A program made the translations under genes and the position numbers. The notes beneath the pieces are model-generated. The model did no database searches and was not told where the DNA came from. It saw only the letters and a list, made by a program, of their open reading frames with translations. A DNA stretch of 64,000 bases from an uncultured beta proteobacterium (GTDB taxonomy: Bacteria; Pseudomonadota; Gammaproteobacteria; Burkholderiales; Burkholderiaceae_C), in assembly GCA_903873485.1 (NCBI GenBank), contig CAIQOO010000083.1, positions 1 through 64,000 on the forward strand, in the 5' to 3' direction. Shown here piece by piece: positions 7,959 through 16,288 of the stretch (positions are counted from its first letter, which is position 1; every line of letters starts with the position of its first letter).

Positions 7959-9509
7959 TTATCGTTTCAGTGCAGCACGCAACTCCGGGCTGCAAAAATA
8001 GCAAATCACTATAAACATAATAGCTGTCAGCGCACATGCCATAAGGGCTGAGAGGCTTTTTGGTTCAAAAAATACAAACAAATCATGGTGCCCGGCAAGG
8101 GCACAAATCAACAGCAAAACCGCAGGCAGCATCATCGCTTGCCATGGCAGCAAAGACAAGCGTTGATTGCACCCGAGCGCATGGCCGGGCAATTTCAGCA
8201 ACGCCACCAGGGCCACCAGGCTCAGCACGGCGTTGATGACCAGCATCAGCAAAGAACCGTCACCGTTGGCCCAGGTGCCCAAGCCCAGCAGGGCGATCAG
8301 GGCAGCAGCGTAAGCCAATACCACCGCTCGCATGCGCCCGATGGTCGCCAACACGGTCAAGGCCACAGCGATCAGCGCCTGTGGCAACAAGCCAAAGGCA
8401 CCGATGCGGCCCCAGTTGGCAACGGTAGCCAGGCTTTCGGTTGGCATCCGGCCCCAGCCAAACAGCCAGTGGGCCAGGGCGGGCGCGCCCACTTGCAAGG
8501 CAGCGGCACTGGCGCAGGCCAGGGTCCAGGCCAGCAGGAAGGCCGCGCGCACCGTGCGCACCGCCGCATCCGGCAGGCTGGGCTGGGCTGCGATGCCGAC
8601 ACCGGCGGCTGATGGCTCGGCTGCACTGCGGCTGTCTGGCGCCAGCGCCCGCGTGATCGCCGGAAAAGACAGGGTGGCGACCAGTTGAATCGCCAGCACC
8701 AAAGGCAGCTCCACCAGTTTCCAGGCGTAATTGAACGTGACCAAGGCGCCTTCGCCAGCACCCGAGGCCAGGCTGCGCGCCACAAACGGCAGCATCAGCG
8801 GCAAACCAGCCGACAGGGCGGCCCAGCACCAGAGCGACGTACGTGGCAAAAAAATTGGTGCTGGCTGGCTGGCCGTGCCGTCCTTGATGGCAAAAGCCTG
8901 TAGCCGCCAGCGCAGCCACCCCAGGCGCAAACCCATCGCCAGCCACAAAAACAAGCCCAATAACGTCAACGTGCTGATATGAAAGGCATCGATCGCCACC
9001 CCATACAGCGCAGCAATGAGAACGCCATTGACCACCAGATTGGCGGCATACAGGCCGGTGAAATCGCGCTCGTGCTGCAAGCGGGTGACCCAAAGCGCTG
9101 CCAGCAGGGCTGCCGGCAAGGCGATGGCGCTCCACACCAGGCCCAGCGCGGCTTGCGGCAGCAGGTGACTGGACAAGCCACTGGCCAGCAAGCGGACAAC
9201 CGGCATCCGAAACAGGCACAACATGCAAGCCGCCAGCACGCCGATGCTCAGCAGCCAGTGCGCCACCCGGCGTTGCGACTGCGCCTGCCCAGGCGCAGAT
9301 TGCCCGGCCCAGTGGGGCAGCAGCATATATGCCAGCGCACCGCTGGCCAGCACGCCGGTCAGCCAGTCGGGCAAGGTGAGCATCAGCACCGCCACATCGC
9401 CCATGCCCGAAGTGCCAAAGGCCGCCGCCTGGGCTGACTCGCGCAGCAAGCCCAGCAGCCGGCTGGCCAGCAACAACACAACTGAAACAAGTCCGGTCTT
9501 GAGAAACAT
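7959..9509 (-). CDS. MurJ/MviN-family lipid-linked glycan flippase (516 aa)
   Basis: Multi-pass membrane protein of the MOP superfamily, MurJ branch, which flips lipid-linked sugars across the inner membrane. The N-terminus MFLKTGLVSVVLLLASRLLG followed by L-L-R-E-S fits the first MurJ helix, which is why I use the ATG at 9509 rather than a TTG at 9545. About 14 hydrophobic segments are visible. It is divergent from the essential MurJ I would expect, and it heads a run with a sugar transferase, so it may serve this cluster's glycan. A copy of the dispersed 36-bp element lies in frame at 8020-8056, so the last hydrophobic segment (S-L-S-A-L-M-A-C-A-L-T-A-I) is partly repeat-encoded. Confidence 0.8.
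   Translation of the reverse strand: MFLKTGLVSVVLLLASRLLGLLRESAQAAAFGTSGMGDVAVLMLTLPDWLTGVLASGALAYMLLPHWAGQSAPGQAQSQRRVAHWLLSIGVLAACMLCLFRMPVVRLLASGLSSHLLPQAALGLVWSAIALPAALLAALWVTRLQHERDFTGLYAANLVVNGVLIAALYGVAIDAFHISTLTLLGLFLWLAMGLRLGWLRWRLQAFAIKDGTASQPAPIFLPRTSLWCWAALSAGLPLMLPFVARSLASGAGEGALVTFNYAWKLVELPLVLAIQLVATLSFPAITRALAPDSRSAAEPSAAGVGIAAQPSLPDAAVRTVRAAFLLAWTLACASAAALQVGAPALAHWLFGWGRMPTESLATVANWGRIGAFGLLPQALIAVALTVLATIGRMRAVVLAYAAALIALLGLGTWANGDGSLLMLVINAVLSLVALVALLKLPGHALGCNQRLSLLPWQAMMLPAVLLLICALAGHHDLFVFFEPKSLSALMACALTAIMFIVICYFCSPELRAALKR
8020..8056 (+). repeat. Dispersed element copy A (ATAGCT-N17-AAGGGCT)
   Basis: Core from ATAGCT to AGAGGC with the family's exact 17-nt spacer. 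It lies inside the 3' part of the flippase gene, read on the opposite strand, and encodes part of its last transmembrane segment without breaking the frame. Confidence 0.8.
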
Positions 9510-9653
9510 CGGACTGATTATGCTATTTTCCCAAGTCACTCCCAATGCTGTTCAATACGCTTGAATGCCGTTCAATAGCTTTCAAAATCAACAGGTTAAG
9601 CTCTCTTGAAGGGTAATTTCCGGGCTACCGCCCGGTGTGTCAGGCAGTCGTCG

Positions 9654-10664
9654 TCAAGGCTCGAAAATGTTGCGCTGGCTGTGTTGTGCCAAGTAAAACC
9701 ACTCGTTGCCGGGTGTCGCGCCATTGTTGGGAAACACGATGTAACCATCCGTCGGGGCGATGACCGGCGTGCCGTCATGCCGGGTGGCGACCGGTGTGCC
9801 GGCCGCCAGCGCATCAAAGCTGGCCCAAGGCCGGACAAACGCATCATCTACATGGTAGCGGTCGATCACCTGCGCCAGACGCAACAACTCCACCGCCACA
9901 CCCGGCGCGGGCGCGGTTGCCGCCACCAGCCCCAGATGCGCCAGCGTGTTGCAGATGGCCCGGTAGGCCACCTCGGGCGCTGCCGGGTCGGCGTGTTGCC
10001 CGCATTCGAGCGTGATGGCATAGCCGCCGACACGGCGCATGTATTCGGTGGTGCCGATGCCATAACCGGGATCGGTGCTGAGCAGTCCGGCGCGGTCTTG
10101 CACCGGCGTGCGAGCCAGCCGCTGCTGCACGCCTTGCGCATAGGTTGACAGCCAGCCTTCCACAATGCGCCTGGGTCCCAGCCGCAAGGCCAGCGCCTGC
10201 TCGGCCTGGGCGTGCGCAAATGGTTCGAGTTGACCGCTGTTGTTGGCCGGCCCAATCATCACAAACGGCTCGGAGGGGGCCTGAAACGTGTGCAAATCCA
10301 GCAGCACGTCGTGTTGCGCCAGCAGCGGGCACAGCAGGTTGGCAATGCGGTCTTCAAAATCTTGCGGGGTGTCGGTGGGCTGCAGGTTGCGGTTCAGGTT
10401 GCGCTCGCCGTTGCGCTGCAGCTTGTGGTAGGCCAGCGGGTTGGTCACCGGCACAAAAGTCACCGAGCCACAGGCCAGGGCCAGCAAACCGGCATCGAAT
10501 TCGGCCACCACCCGCTCAATGCCGCGCGTGCCGGCAATTTCATTGCCATGCACTGCACCCAGCACAATTAGCCGGGGGCCGGGCTGCAAGCCGACAAAGC
10601 GGTGCATCCGCAATTGGCTGACCGGGTAGGCTGGCGTGACCGCCATTTGGGCTGATTCAGACAT
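9654..10664 (-). CDS. Succinylglutamate desuccinylase / aspartoacylase family zinc hydrolase (336 aa)
   Basis: Zinc carboxypeptidase-fold deacylase. Motifs seen: G-A-V-H-G-N-E-I-A-G-T (zinc His and Glu), N-x-N-R-N (substrate Arg region), D-L-H-T-F (second zinc His) and T-L-E-C-G-Q-H (catalytic Glu). A C-terminal beta domain of about 90 residues carries A-G-T-P-V-A and I-A-P-T-D-G-Y-I-V-F-P. Family members remove an acyl group from an amino acid (N-succinylglutamate, N-acetylaspartate); this one lacks an arginine-catabolism operon, so the substrate is open. I chose the ATG at 10664 because AAGGGA lies 7 bp before it; an ATG five codons upstream is possible. Bases 9510-9653, between its stop and the flippase start, hold no gene. 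Confidence 0.8.
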   Translation of the reverse strand: MSESAQMAVTPAYPVSQLRMHRFVGLQPGPRLIVLGAVHGNEIAGTRGIERVVAEFDAGLLALACGSVTFVPVTNPLAYHKLQRNGERNLNRNLQPTDTPQDFEDRIANLLCPLLAQHDVLLDLHTFQAPSEPFVMIGPANNSGQLEPFAHAQAEQALALRLGPRRIVEGWLSTYAQGVQQRLARTPVQDRAGLLSTDPGYGIGTTEYMRRVGGYAITLECGQHADPAAPEVAYRAICNTLAHLGLVAATAPAPGVAVELLRLAQVIDRYHVDDAFVRPWASFDALAAGTPVATRHDGTPVIAPTDGYIVFPNNGATPGNEWFYLAQHSQRNIFEP

Positions 10665-10712
10665 CACGGTCCCTTGCATCGACTCGACTGCTCAAGGTGG
10701 CTTCGCTCATTG

Positions 10713-11858
10713 TTAAACCTCAGTGTTACGCGTTGCACAAACTCTAGCACCGTTTGCCATGTGACCAGCGGCCAAAGCCCAGTGCACATGCTCGCGCACC
10801 AGCTCGCTGGGGTGTGCCTGGCGGGTGCTCAGTGCCGCCTGCAGTGCCTGGCGCGGCTGGCCCGGCACACTGGCGTGCAAGGCATTGCCCAAAGCCACGG
10901 CAATATTGCGCAGCCAGCGCGGGTGGCCAATGCGGCGAATCGGGCTGCCCTCGGTCAGGCGCAAAAATTCGTCCTCGCTCCAGGCAAACAGCGTGCTCAA
11001 TGACTTGCCAGTGATATCAGCGCGTGCATCAAAATCGGGCAAACCACTGCGCTGGGCAAATTTATTCCACGGACAAACAAGCTGACAGTCATCGCAGCCA
11101 TAAATGCGGTTGCCCAGCAACGGACGCAAGGCCAGCGGAATCGGCCCGGCATGCTCGATGGTCAGATACGAAATGCAGCGCCGCGCATCCAACTGGTACG
11201 GCGCCACAATCGCCTGGGTTGGGCAAACGTCAAGACAGGCGCGGCAGCGACCGCAGTGGCCGGCTGCCGGTGCCGTGGCTGGCAAGGCCAGATCGACAAA
11301 AATCTCGCCCAAAAAAAACATCGACCCAGCCTGGCGTGCCAGCAGCAGCGTGTGCTTGCCACGCCAGCCCAGGCCACTGCGCGCCGCAAGCTCAGCTTCA
11401 AGCACCGGGGCCGAGTCGCAAAATACCCGGTATCCTAGGGGCGCCAGCACGGTCGCCAGACGCTGGCTCAAGGCCTGCAGCCGCTGGCGCAGCACTTTGT
11501 GGTAGTCGCGGCCGCGCGCATACAAAGACACCATGCCCTCAGCCGGGTGTTGCAGGCGACCGAATTCAAGCGCTTGCCAGCCAGCGGGCGTGCTGGACGG
11601 CAAATAGTCCATGCGGGCGGTGATCACGCTCAGCGTGCCTGGCACCAATTGGGCAGGACGGGCACGCTTGTGGCCATGCGCTGCCATGTAGGCCATGTCG
11701 CCAGCAAACCCTTTTGCCAGCCACGCCGATAATCCGGGCTCTGCTGTTGACAAATCAACCCCGGCGATGCCGATTTGGGAGAATCCCAATTGATGCCCCC
11801 AGCCCTGAATTCTGGCAACCCAATCACTGCCGCTGTCATGTTTACCGATGTTGTTCAC
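10713..11858 (-). CDS. queG: Epoxyqueuosine reductase QueG (381 aa)
   Basis: Cobalamin- and iron-sulfur-dependent reductase that converts epoxyqueuosine to queuosine in tRNA anticodon loops, in the cytoplasm. Two ferredoxin-like clusters are plain: C-G-R-C-R-A-C-L-D-V-C-P and C-D-D-C-Q-L-V-C-P, with the R-C-I-S-Y-L-T-I-E segment between. The N-terminal part has the family's G-F-S-Q-I-G-I-A. The C-terminus contains the HEAT-like A-L-G-N-A helix region. No ATG gives a family-like start; the GTG at 11858 yields 381 residues, close to the usual length, and overlaps the divergent tsaE start by 21 bp. A TTG at 11906 would add an unfamiliar leader. Both genes therefore share a very compact divergent promoter region. 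Confidence 0.9.
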   Translation of the reverse strand: MNNIGKHDSGSDWVARIQGWGHQLGFSQIGIAGVDLSTAEPGLSAWLAKGFAGDMAYMAAHGHKRARPAQLVPGTLSVITARMDYLPSSTPAGWQALEFGRLQHPAEGMVSLYARGRDYHKVLRQRLQALSQRLATVLAPLGYRVFCDSAPVLEAELAARSGLGWRGKHTLLLARQAGSMFFLGEIFVDLALPATAPAAGHCGRCRACLDVCPTQAIVAPYQLDARRCISYLTIEHAGPIPLALRPLLGNRIYGCDDCQLVCPWNKFAQRSGLPDFDARADITGKSLSTLFAWSEDEFLRLTEGSPIRRIGHPRWLRNIAVALGNALHASVPGQPRQALQAALSTRQAHPSELVREHVHWALAAGHMANGARVCATRNTEV

Positions 11859-12368
11859 CTGCCAATTGTAAAAACCCTGGTCTGGCCCAATGAAGCCGCG
11901 ACGCAACAGTTTGCCGCAGCGCTAGCCGCCTGCCCTGCCCTGCCCGATGCGCTGATCACATTGCACGGTGATCTGGGTGCCGGCAAAACCACGCTGGTGC
12001 GCCACCTGCTGCGCGCGCTGGGGGTGCCGGGCCGCATCAAAAGCCCGACTTATGCGGTGGTTGAACCCTATGAATTACCGGGTTTGGACATCTGGCATTT
12101 TGACTTTTACCGCTTTTGCGACCCGCGCGAATGGGATGACGCCGGTTTTCGCGACATCTTTGCCAGCCCCGGTCTGAAACTGGTGGAGTGGCCCGACAAG
12201 GCGGCCGGCTGCCTGCCGCAAGCCGACCTGGCGATTGAACTGCGGGTGCAAGATGAGGATGCGCGCTGGGTCACGCTAACGGCACAAACCGGCACCGGCC
12301 TGGATTTGCTGGAATCCGGGCTGGCCGCGCCGGTTCGGCGGCTCATGGCTGGTCACGGCAAGCCATGA
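11838..12368 (+). CDS. tsaE: tRNA t6A biosynthesis ATPase TsaE (176 aa)
   Basis: ATPase partner of TsaB and TsaD in making N6-threonylcarbamoyl-adenosine in ANN-decoding tRNAs. Walker A is G-D-L-G-A-G-K-T-T; downstream are S-P-T-Y-A-V-V-E and the D-x-Y-R region (H-F-D-F-Y-R-F), then V-E-W-P-D-K. The ATG at 11838 gives a normal N-terminus; upstream in-frame starts would extend into queG. It ends with an ATGA overlap into amiC, the same tsaE-amidase arrangement known from many Proteobacteria. TsaD is encoded about 16 kb away in this window. Confidence 0.92.
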   Translation: MFTDVVHLPIVKTLVWPNEAATQQFAAALAACPALPDALITLHGDLGAGKTTLVRHLLRALGVPGRIKSPTYAVVEPYELPGLDIWHFDFYRFCDPREWDDAGFRDIFASPGLKLVEWPDKAAGCLPQADLAIELRVQDEDARWVTLTAQTGTGLDLLESGLAAPVRRLMAGHGKP

Positions 12369-13861
12369 AACGCCGCAACTTTGTGCAAAGCGGTGCGCTG
12401 GTATTGCTGCTGGGCGCGCAGCACTTGGCGCGCGGTGCCAACATCATGGCAGTGCGGGTGTGGCCGGCGGCAGAATACTCGCGCGTCACCATCGAATCCG
12501 ATGCGCAACTGGCTTTCACGCAAAATTTTGTGCCCAATCCACCGCGCCTGGCGGTGGATGTGCGTGGCGTTGAGCTGAACCCGGCGCTCAAGGGCTTAGT
12601 CGCCAAGGTCGGACCCAGCGACCCGACCATCAATGGCATCCGGGTTGGCCAGTTTGGCCCTGGCGTGGTGCGGCTGGTGGTGGATTTGAAGCAAACCGTG
12701 GCACCCCAGGTTTTCACCCTGGCACCAGTTGCGGCTTATCGGCACCGACTGGTGTTTGACCTGTACCCGACGACGCTGTCAGACCCGCTCGAAACCCTGA
12801 TTGCCGAGCGGCTGCAAGATGCTGCACCAGCAAAACCAGCCGCGAAGCCAGCCGCAACCATGTCGGCATCCGCACCGCCAGCGGCAACATCATCATCATC
12901 GTCATCAGCAATCTCCAAAGTGCCGTCTGCCGCCGACCCGCTGGGCGAATTGATCGCCCAAAAGAGTGAAAAACCCGGCCCGCCGGTGCGCCCGGCCCCC
13001 GCTTTGCCGACTGCCGGCAGCACCCAGGATGCTTTTAATTCTATAGCTGACAGCGCTTTACCAGCAAGGGCTACAGCCCTAAAAGACTCTAAATTTCTGG
13101 CCAGCCCCAGCATCCGGGAAACCCCGCCGGCAGCGACCGACCGGCTGATCATCATTGCGCTGGACCCCGGCCACGGCGGTGAAGACCCCGGTGCCATCGG
13201 CCCGGGCGGCACGCGAGAAAAAGACGTGGTGCTGCGCCTGGCGCACCGGCTGCGCGAACGTATCAACGCGGCTTCGAGCAACGGCAACGCCATGCGCGCC
13301 TTTTTGACGCGCGATGCCGATTTTTTTGTGCCGCTGCATACCCGGGTGGACAAGGCCCGGCGGGTTCAGGCCGATCTGTTCATCAGCCTGCATGCCGATG
13401 CTTTTTTCACCCCCAACCCGCAAGGCGCCAGCGTCTTTGCGCTCAGCCAGGGTGGTGCTTCGAGCAGCGCCGCGCGCTGGATGGCCAACAAGGAAAACCA
13501 GGCCGACCTGATTGGCGGCCTGAATGTCAAGGCCAAAGATGCCCAGGTCACCCGTGCCCTGCTCGACATGAGCACCACTGCCCAGATCAAGGACAGCCTG
13601 AAGCTCGGCGGCGCCATGCTCGGCGAGATCAAGCGGGTCGGCAAGCTGCACAAACCCCGGGTTGAGCAGGCCTCATTTGCCGTGCTCAAGGCACCCGACA
13701 TTCCGAGCGTGCTGGTCGAAGCGGCTTTCATCAGCAACCCGGAAGAAGAAGCCAAGCTCAACAGCCATGAATACCAAGAGAAACTCGCCAATGCACTGAT
13801 GCGCGGCATTGAAGCTTATTTTTCCAGAAACCCGCCGCTGGCCAGAAATCGCAGCTTTTAG
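12365..13861 (+). CDS. amiC: N-acetylmuramoyl-L-alanine amidase, AmiC type (498 aa)
   Basis: Periplasmic zinc amidase that cleaves septal peptidoglycan during daughter-cell separation. The N-terminus MKRRNFVQSGALVLLLGAQH is a Tat-type signal (twin Arg followed by a hydrophobic stretch). Residues about 30-130 form an AMIN domain; about 255-490 form the Amidase_3 domain with D-P-G-H-G-G-E-D-P-G (zinc His, then Glu), I-S-L-H-A-D-A (zinc His) and V-E-A-A-F-I-S-N (catalytic Glu). The linker is Ala/Pro/Ser-rich with a serine run near residue 180. A copy of the dispersed 36-bp element sits in frame in this linker (residues about 227-239). Translation is coupled to tsaE by ATGA. Confidence 0.93.
   Translation: MKRRNFVQSGALVLLLGAQHLARGANIMAVRVWPAAEYSRVTIESDAQLAFTQNFVPNPPRLAVDVRGVELNPALKGLVAKVGPSDPTINGIRVGQFGPGVVRLVVDLKQTVAPQVFTLAPVAAYRHRLVFDLYPTTLSDPLETLIAERLQDAAPAKPAAKPAATMSASAPPAATSSSSSSAISKVPSAADPLGELIAQKSEKPGPPVRPAPALPTAGSTQDAFNSIADSALPARATALKDSKFLASPSIRETPPAATDRLIIIALDPGHGGEDPGAIGPGGTREKDVVLRLAHRLRERINAASSNGNAMRAFLTRDADFFVPLHTRVDKARRVQADLFISLHADAFFTPNPQGASVFALSQGGASSSAARWMANKENQADLIGGLNVKAKDAQVTRALLDMSTTAQIKDSLKLGGAMLGEIKRVGKLHKPRVEQASFAVLKAPDIPSVLVEAAFISNPEEEAKLNSHEYQEKLANALMRGIEAYFSRNPPLARNRSF
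13043..13077 (+). repeat. Dispersed element copy B inside amiC
   Basis: ATAGCT, 17 nt, AAGGGCT, then a diverged end. It is in frame in the linker between the AMIN and catalytic domains of amiC and encodes S-I-A-D-S-A-L-P-A-R-A-T-A. Confidence 0.75.
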
Positions 13862-13874
13862 AAGTGCTGCCAGT

Positions 13875-14519
13875 TCAATCCCACGCGATGCACAAATCGG
13901 CTTTGTACCGGGTGTTGGCAATGCGCACGGCATTGGGCTGGTCGGTGCTGGCAATCCAGCTCAGGGCACGCTCGCGGCTGCGGCCAAACTGCATGTGCCG
14001 CTGCAGCAGCCGCTGCTGGCGCAGGGCATCATCGACATCCAGATACCAGACTTCATCAAGCAGGCCGCGCACCCTGGCCCACGGCATCTCGCCTTGCAGC
14101 AGGTAATTGCCCTCGGTGACGATCAAGGCTGTTTGCGGTGCAATCGCAATGGCGCCGGCCACCGGCTCTTCGAGTTCGCGCCGGTATTCGGGGGCATAAA
14201 CCACCTCGGGCGCCAGTTGCGCCTGAATGCGCTGCAGCAGACTGACATAGCCAGCCGCATCAAAGGTGTCGGGCGCGCCCTTGCGGCCCGAGCGCCCGAG
14301 CCGCAGCAATTCGCTGTTGGCCAGATGAAAACCGTCCATCGGCACTACCTGCACGGCGCTGCCAAACTGCGCCAGCAAGGCCTGCGCCAGCGTCGATTTG
14401 CCAGCGCCGGGCGGGGCCACAATACCGAGGATTTTTCGACCACCGCCGGCCAGCAGTTCGGTGATGCGCTGCTGGCACACTTCGGGCAGGCAGACGGGCC
14501 AAGGCAGCTTGTCGGTCAT
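13875..14519 (-). CDS. P-loop nucleoside/sugar kinase family protein (214 aa)
   Basis: A uridine kinase/pantothenate kinase-like P-loop protein. Walker A is G-I-V-A-P-P-G-A-G-K-S-T, followed by V-P-M-D-G-F-H-L (the substrate-base motif of this group), P-D-T-F-D, and V-T-E-G-N-Y-L-L. Close homologues are annotated as nucleoside/nucleotide kinase family proteins or FrcK-like fructose transport kinases; the substrate is not evident. It faces amiC with 13 bp between stops. The 112 bp upstream (14520-14631), up to the aceA stop, contain widely spaced inverted arms (around 14533-14546 and 14602-14616) but no clear terminator. Confidence 0.75.
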   Translation of the reverse strand: MTDKLPWPVCLPEVCQQRITELLAGGGRKILGIVAPPGAGKSTLAQALLAQFGSAVQVVPMDGFHLANSELLRLGRSGRKGAPDTFDAAGYVSLLQRIQAQLAPEVVYAPEYRRELEEPVAGAIAIAPQTALIVTEGNYLLQGEMPWARVRGLLDEVWYLDVDDALRQQRLLQRHMQFGRSRERALSWIASTDQPNAVRIANTRYKADLCIAWD

Positions 14520-14631
14520 GGTGGTTTTGTCCTGTCAATACCCTGCTTATGCGAAAAATCCCGAACTTCAGCGCAAGGGATTGTCAGGCCAGCGTTGCCC
14601 GACAGCAGGGTTATTGAACCACGACCCTGTT

Positions 14632-15951
14632 TCAGTGGAACTGCTCTTCTTCGGTCGAGCCGGTCAGCGCGGTCACGCTGGATTTGCCACCCTGAATCAC
14701 GGTCGTCACTTCGTCAAAATAGCCGGTGCCGACTTCCTGCTGATGCGACACAAAACTGTAGCCACGGTCGCGGGCGGCAAATTCTGGCTCTTGCACCTTT
14801 TCGACATAAGCCGTCATGCCGCGCGCAACATAGTCTTGTGCCAGGTCGAACATGTGATACCACATGTTGTGAATGCCGGCCAGGGTGATGAACTGGTACT
14901 TGTAACCCATGGCACCGAGTTCTTTCTGAAACTTGGCGATAGTGGCATCGTCAAGGTTTTTCTTCCAGTTGAACGACGGGCTGCAGTTGTAGGCCAGCAG
15001 CTTGCCGGGGTGCTTGGCGCGCACGGCATCGGCAAACTTCTTGGCAAAGTCGAGGTCAGGCGTGCCGGTTTCGCACCACACCAGGTCAGCGTAGTCAGCA
15101 TAAGCCACGGCGCGGCTGATGGCCTGATCCAGACCTTTGCGGGTCTTGTAAAAACCTTCGGCAGTGCGTTCGCCGGTGATGAATTCCTTGTCGTTGGCAT
15201 CGTAGTCGCTGGTCAGCAGGTCGGCCGCTTCAGCATCGGTACGCGCAATCACCAGGGTCGGCACGCCATACACGTCGGCGGCCATGCGGGCTGCAATGAG
15301 CTTTTGGCAGGCTTCGGTGGTCGGCACCAGCACCTTGCCACCCATGTGACCGCACTTCTTGACAGAAGCCAACTGGTCTTCAAAGTGAACGCCACCGGCA
15401 CCGGCGCGGATCATGGCTTTCATCAATTCATAAGCGTTGAGCACGCCACCGAAACCGGCTTCGGCATCGGCGACGATCGGCGCGTGGAAGTCGATGTAAC
15501 CGGCGTCGCCCGGGCCAACACCCTTGGACCATTGAATCTCGTCAGCACGCGAGAAAGAATTGTTGATGCGCTCGACCACCTTTGGCACCGAATCCACCGG
15601 ATAGAGGGATTGGTCCGGGTACATGGCAGAGTACTCGTTGTTGTCGGCAGCCACTTGCCAGCCCGACAGGTAGATGGCTTTCACGCCGGCCTTGACCTGC
15701 TGCATGGCTTGACCGCCAGTGAGCGCGCCCAGGCAATTGACATAAGGCGTGTTGTTGACCAGATCCCACAGCTTATCGGCACCACGGCGGGCCAGCGTGT
15801 ATTCGACCTGGAACGAACCGCGCAGACGCACCACGTCGGCAGCGCTATAACCACGTTTGATGCCTTTCCAGCGCGGGTTGGTGGCCCAGTCTTGTTCGAG
15901 TGCGGCGACTTGTTGTTCGCGGCTCAGTGGTTGGGCAGGTTTTTGTGACAT
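14632..15951 (-). CDS. aceA: Isocitrate lyase (439 aa)
   Basis: First enzyme of the glyoxylate bypass, cleaving isocitrate to succinate and glyoxylate in the cytoplasm during growth on acetate or fatty acids. The signature K-K-C-G-H-M-G-G holds the catalytic Cys; also seen are W-Q-V-A-A-D, Q-F-x-tail-like F-I-T-L-A-G-I-H, and S-P-S-F-N-W-K-K. Length is that of the enterobacterial enzyme. Malate synthase is not adjacent. Upstream is a 337-bp AT-rich region with two palindromes, which suggests tight transcriptional control. Confidence 0.95.
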   Translation of the reverse strand: MSQKPAQPLSREQQVAALEQDWATNPRWKGIKRGYSAADVVRLRGSFQVEYTLARRGADKLWDLVNNTPYVNCLGALTGGQAMQQVKAGVKAIYLSGWQVAADNNEYSAMYPDQSLYPVDSVPKVVERINNSFSRADEIQWSKGVGPGDAGYIDFHAPIVADAEAGFGGVLNAYELMKAMIRAGAGGVHFEDQLASVKKCGHMGGKVLVPTTEACQKLIAARMAADVYGVPTLVIARTDAEAADLLTSDYDANDKEFITGERTAEGFYKTRKGLDQAISRAVAYADYADLVWCETGTPDLDFAKKFADAVRAKHPGKLLAYNCSPSFNWKKNLDDATIAKFQKELGAMGYKYQFITLAGIHNMWYHMFDLAQDYVARGMTAYVEKVQEPEFAARDRGYSFVSHQQEVGTGYFDEVTTVIQGGKSSVTALTGSTEEEQFH

Positions 15952-16024
15952 GAAAACACTCCTAGGGTTGATAGAAAAAAGGCTGCATCAGCGTGGCAAG
16001 TACGTCGATGCCATGGCCTGTATT

Positions 16025-16071
16025 CTAGTCTTCTATAAGACTAGATTTATCTCTTATGTCTTATAGAAGAC
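16025..16071. promoter_or_regulatory. Candidate paired operator upstream of aceA
   Basis: Two dyads share the core GTCTT-N4-AAGAC. The first, CTAGTCTTCTATAAGACTAG (16025-16044), has perfect 8-bp arms; the second (16058-16071) has perfect 5-bp arms. Their centres are 30 bp apart, about three helical turns, as expected for two dimers on one face. They lie 74-120 bp before the aceA start codon in an AT-rich stretch. The remaining bases of 15952-16288 hold no gene I can support. Which regulator binds is unknown. Confidence 0.55.
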
Positions 16072-16288
16072 TATTTATTATTCTTATATTTATCAATGAG
16101 TTGAAGTTTTCATATCGCAATGTGAAACCATATTTTTCACTTTAAGAAAAATTTTGTCGTTCATCTGAACTAAATTTCAAATTGTGAAATGTCTTGACTG
16201 CCATTGAAAAATGGCAGCTTGAAAGGATGTTTGGTCGTGCGTTGATGCCCAAACGGACACCCTCAGATAGAAAAAATCAGGGCGGCAG

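Noticed and set aside
8085-8612. Long open frames opposite the flippase and other GC-rich genes
   Set aside because: They are third-position GC shadows with His/Gln/Arg-rich compositions and no ribosome sites or family motifs.
7959-9509. Naming the flippase murJ
   Set aside because: It belongs to the family but heads a glycan cluster and is divergent; the essential murJ may be elsewhere.
9510-9545. TTG start for the flippase at 9545
   Set aside because: The ATG at 9509 matches the MurJ-family N-terminus, and the extra residues look unlike a signal or helix.
11859-11906. TTG start for queG at 11906
   Set aside because: It would extend far into tsaE with a non-family leader; the GTG at 11858 gives the usual length.
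14533-14616. Terminator after aceA
   Set aside because: The inverted arms are about 55 bases apart with no T-run; the pairing is weak evidence.
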